DNA of 5,602 bases from Desulfobacteraceae bacterium (GTDB taxonomy: Bacteria; Desulfobacterota; Desulfobacteria; Desulfobacterales; Desulfobacteraceae): contig PIVQ01000507.1 of the NCBI GenBank assembly GCA_003354055.1, positions 1 through 5,602 on the forward strand. The letters run 5' to 3'. Positions 4,568 to 5,602 of this stretch are shown one piece after another. The translations under genes and the position numbers were made by a program. The notes beneath the pieces are model-generated. The model had not been told where the DNA came from and did no database searches. It saw only the letters and a list, made by a program, of their open reading frames with translations. The first letter of the stretch is position 1. The number at the start of each line of letters is the position of its first letter.

Positions 4568-5602
4568 TTAAAATTTATCATAATAAATCATATCATCTTC
4601 CACCCCAAGGTCGTACAGGGAGTTGATAATAGCATCGATCATGGGAGGTGGTCCGCACAGGTAAAATTCAATTTCCGTGGGGTCCTCGTGGCTGCACAGG
4701 TATTCGGAGCAAAGATGGGTATGGATGAATCCTGTAAGCCCGGTCCAATTGTCCTCTTTGTCCGGAGATGAGAGGGCCACATGATAGGAAAAGTTTTCAT
4801 AGCGCTGTTCAAGATCTTTGAAATCCTCATCGTAGAACATTTCTTTTAATGACCTTGCTCCGTACCAATAGGAAATTTTTCTGCCGGAATTAATTCCGTC
4901 CAATTGGTGGAGGATGTGGCAGCGCAAAGGTGCCATTCCGGCACCGCCGCCGATAAAGCACATCTCATTTTTTGAATCCTTCGCCATGAAGTCCCCGTAA
5001 GGCCCTGAAACGGTAACCTTATCGCCGGGTTTCAGGCCAAATACATAGGAGGAGCCGAATCCCGGGGGAATGCCTGCCGTGCCCGGAGGCGGTGTGGCAA
5101 TACGAACGTTGAGCATGAGGATATTATTGTCATGGGGCGGGTTGGCCAGGGAATAGGCCCTGAATCCCGGTTTGATGCCTTTGGATGTCAGTTCCAGAAG
5201 GTTGTACTTCTTCCATTCGCTTACATATTGGCTCTGGATATGGAAATCCTTGAAGTTCAGGTCATACTCAGGCACATCGATCTGTATATAGGCCCCTGCT
5301 TCAAAGTCAATGGGTTCTACCGGCCGGACCACGAGCTCTTTGATAAAGGTGGCCACATTGCCATTGGAGATCACCTCCGCCTCTACTTTTTTGATGCCGA
5401 AAATGGATTCCGGCACCTGAATCTGGAGATCCTCTTTAACTTTGAGCTGGCAGGAGAGGCGTTTGCCGGCCAGTTTGTCCTTTCGGCTCAGATGGGCCAG
5501 TTCCGTGGGCAGTATGCTGCCCCCGCCTTCGGTCACCTTGCATTTGCACATGCCGCAGGATCCTGAGCCGCCGCAGGCCGAAGGCAGAAAAATTTCCTCG
5601 GA
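4568..5602 (-). CDS. nqrF: Na+-translocating NADH:quinone reductase subunit F, N-terminus cut by right edge
   Basis: NqrF is the NADH-oxidising subunit of the Na+-pumping NADH:quinone oxidoreductase. It is anchored in the cytoplasmic membrane by one N-terminal helix. The visible part is 344 residues and starts SEEIFLPSACGGSGSCGMC. About 60 residues, including the membrane helix, lie beyond the window, judging from Vibrio NqrF (about 408). The [2Fe-2S] ligands are visible Cys10, Cys16, Cys19 and Cys51, spaced C-x5-C-x2-C-x31-C, the same as in Vibrio. Next come the FAD motif RAYSLANPP (148-156), the NADH-domain motif GGGAGMAPLR (218-227) and CGPPPM (316-321). The C-terminus is LGVEDDMIYYDKF, as expected for a full-length end. 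The first in-window ATG (5551) lies inside the cluster motif and is not the start. nqrF normally ends the nqrABCDEF operon, so the rest should lie just past the right edge. Confidence 0.95.
   Translation of the reverse strand, partial: SEEIFLPSACGGSGSCGMCKCKVTEGGGSILPTELAHLSRKDKLAGKRLSCQLKVKEDLQIQVPESIFGIKKVEAEVISNGNVATFIKELVVRPVEPIDFEAGAYIQIDVPEYDLNFKDFHIQSQYVSEWKKYNLLELTSKGIKPGFRAYSLANPPHDNNILMLNVRIATPPPGTAGIPPGFGSSYVFGLKPGDKVTVSGPYGDFMAKDSKNEMCFIGGGAGMAPLRCHILHQLDGINSGRKISYWYGARSLKEMFYDEDFKDLEQRYENFSYHVALSSPDKEDNWTGLTGFIHTHLCSEYLCSHEDPTEIEFYLCGPPPMIDAIINSLYDLGVEDDMIYYDKF

Noticed and set aside
4469..4771. Plus-strand open frame across the nqrF-pyrD spacer and the end of nqrF
   Set aside because: It runs through the terminator hairpin and then antisense to nqrF, and the translation has no recognisable features.
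5132..5566. Open frame of 144 codons on the plus strand opposite nqrF
   Set aside because: It lies antisense to the conserved Fe-S and FAD domains of NqrF, with no recognisable motif.

Overview
The window looks like a chromosomal segment of an anaerobic, Gram-negative-type bacterium of moderate G+C. A member of the Desulfobacterota (Desulfobacteraceae-like sulfate reducers) is my best guess. That guess rests on the combination of a Na+-translocating NADH:quinone reductase, an NAD-linked class 1B dihydroorotate dehydrogenase (PyrD plus PyrK) and general protein character. No 16S or other phylogenetic marker is present, so it is an inference. No mobile element, CRISPR array, tRNA or rRNA was seen.

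Layout from left to right. (1) Positions 1-927 hold two minus-strand genes, probably one transcript: a pirin-family cupin protein, followed 30 nt later by the N-terminal part of a nitroreductase-family flavoprotein that runs off the left edge. (2) Positions 928-1131 are a divergent intergenic region. It has a good sigma70-like promoter for the plus-strand gene and an inverted repeat whose arms are both TTGACA. (3) Positions 1132-1953 (+) encode an exported family-3 solute-binding protein with no transporter genes beside it and an acidic tail. (4) Positions 1961-4415 (-) carry a compact pyrimidine operon in transcription order pyrD, pyrK, pyrE. PyrD and PyrK overlap by ATGA, and pyrE follows 20 nt after pyrK. 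(5) Positions 4416-4567 form a 152-nt spacer with a likely intrinsic terminator for the upstream gene, then a sigma70-like promoter for pyrD. (6) Positions 4568-5602 (-) encode nqrF, the NADH-oxidising subunit of Na+-NQR, cut by the right edge.

How the genes work together. PyrD oxidises dihydroorotate to orotate. PyrK, with FAD and a [2Fe-2S] cluster, passes those electrons to NAD+. PyrE converts orotate and PRPP to OMP. NqrF oxidises NADH and starts electron flow through the Na+-pumping complex, so the NADH made by PyrDK could in principle feed it, but the terminator and promoter between them argue for separate transcription. The pirin/nitroreductase pair and the orphan binding protein have no visible functional tie to the pyr or nqr genes.

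Most of the window is well-known core metabolism. I do not see a convincing undescribed system. The points worth a second look are the divergent regulatory region, the orphan binding protein, the pirin/nitroreductase pair and small active-site variations.
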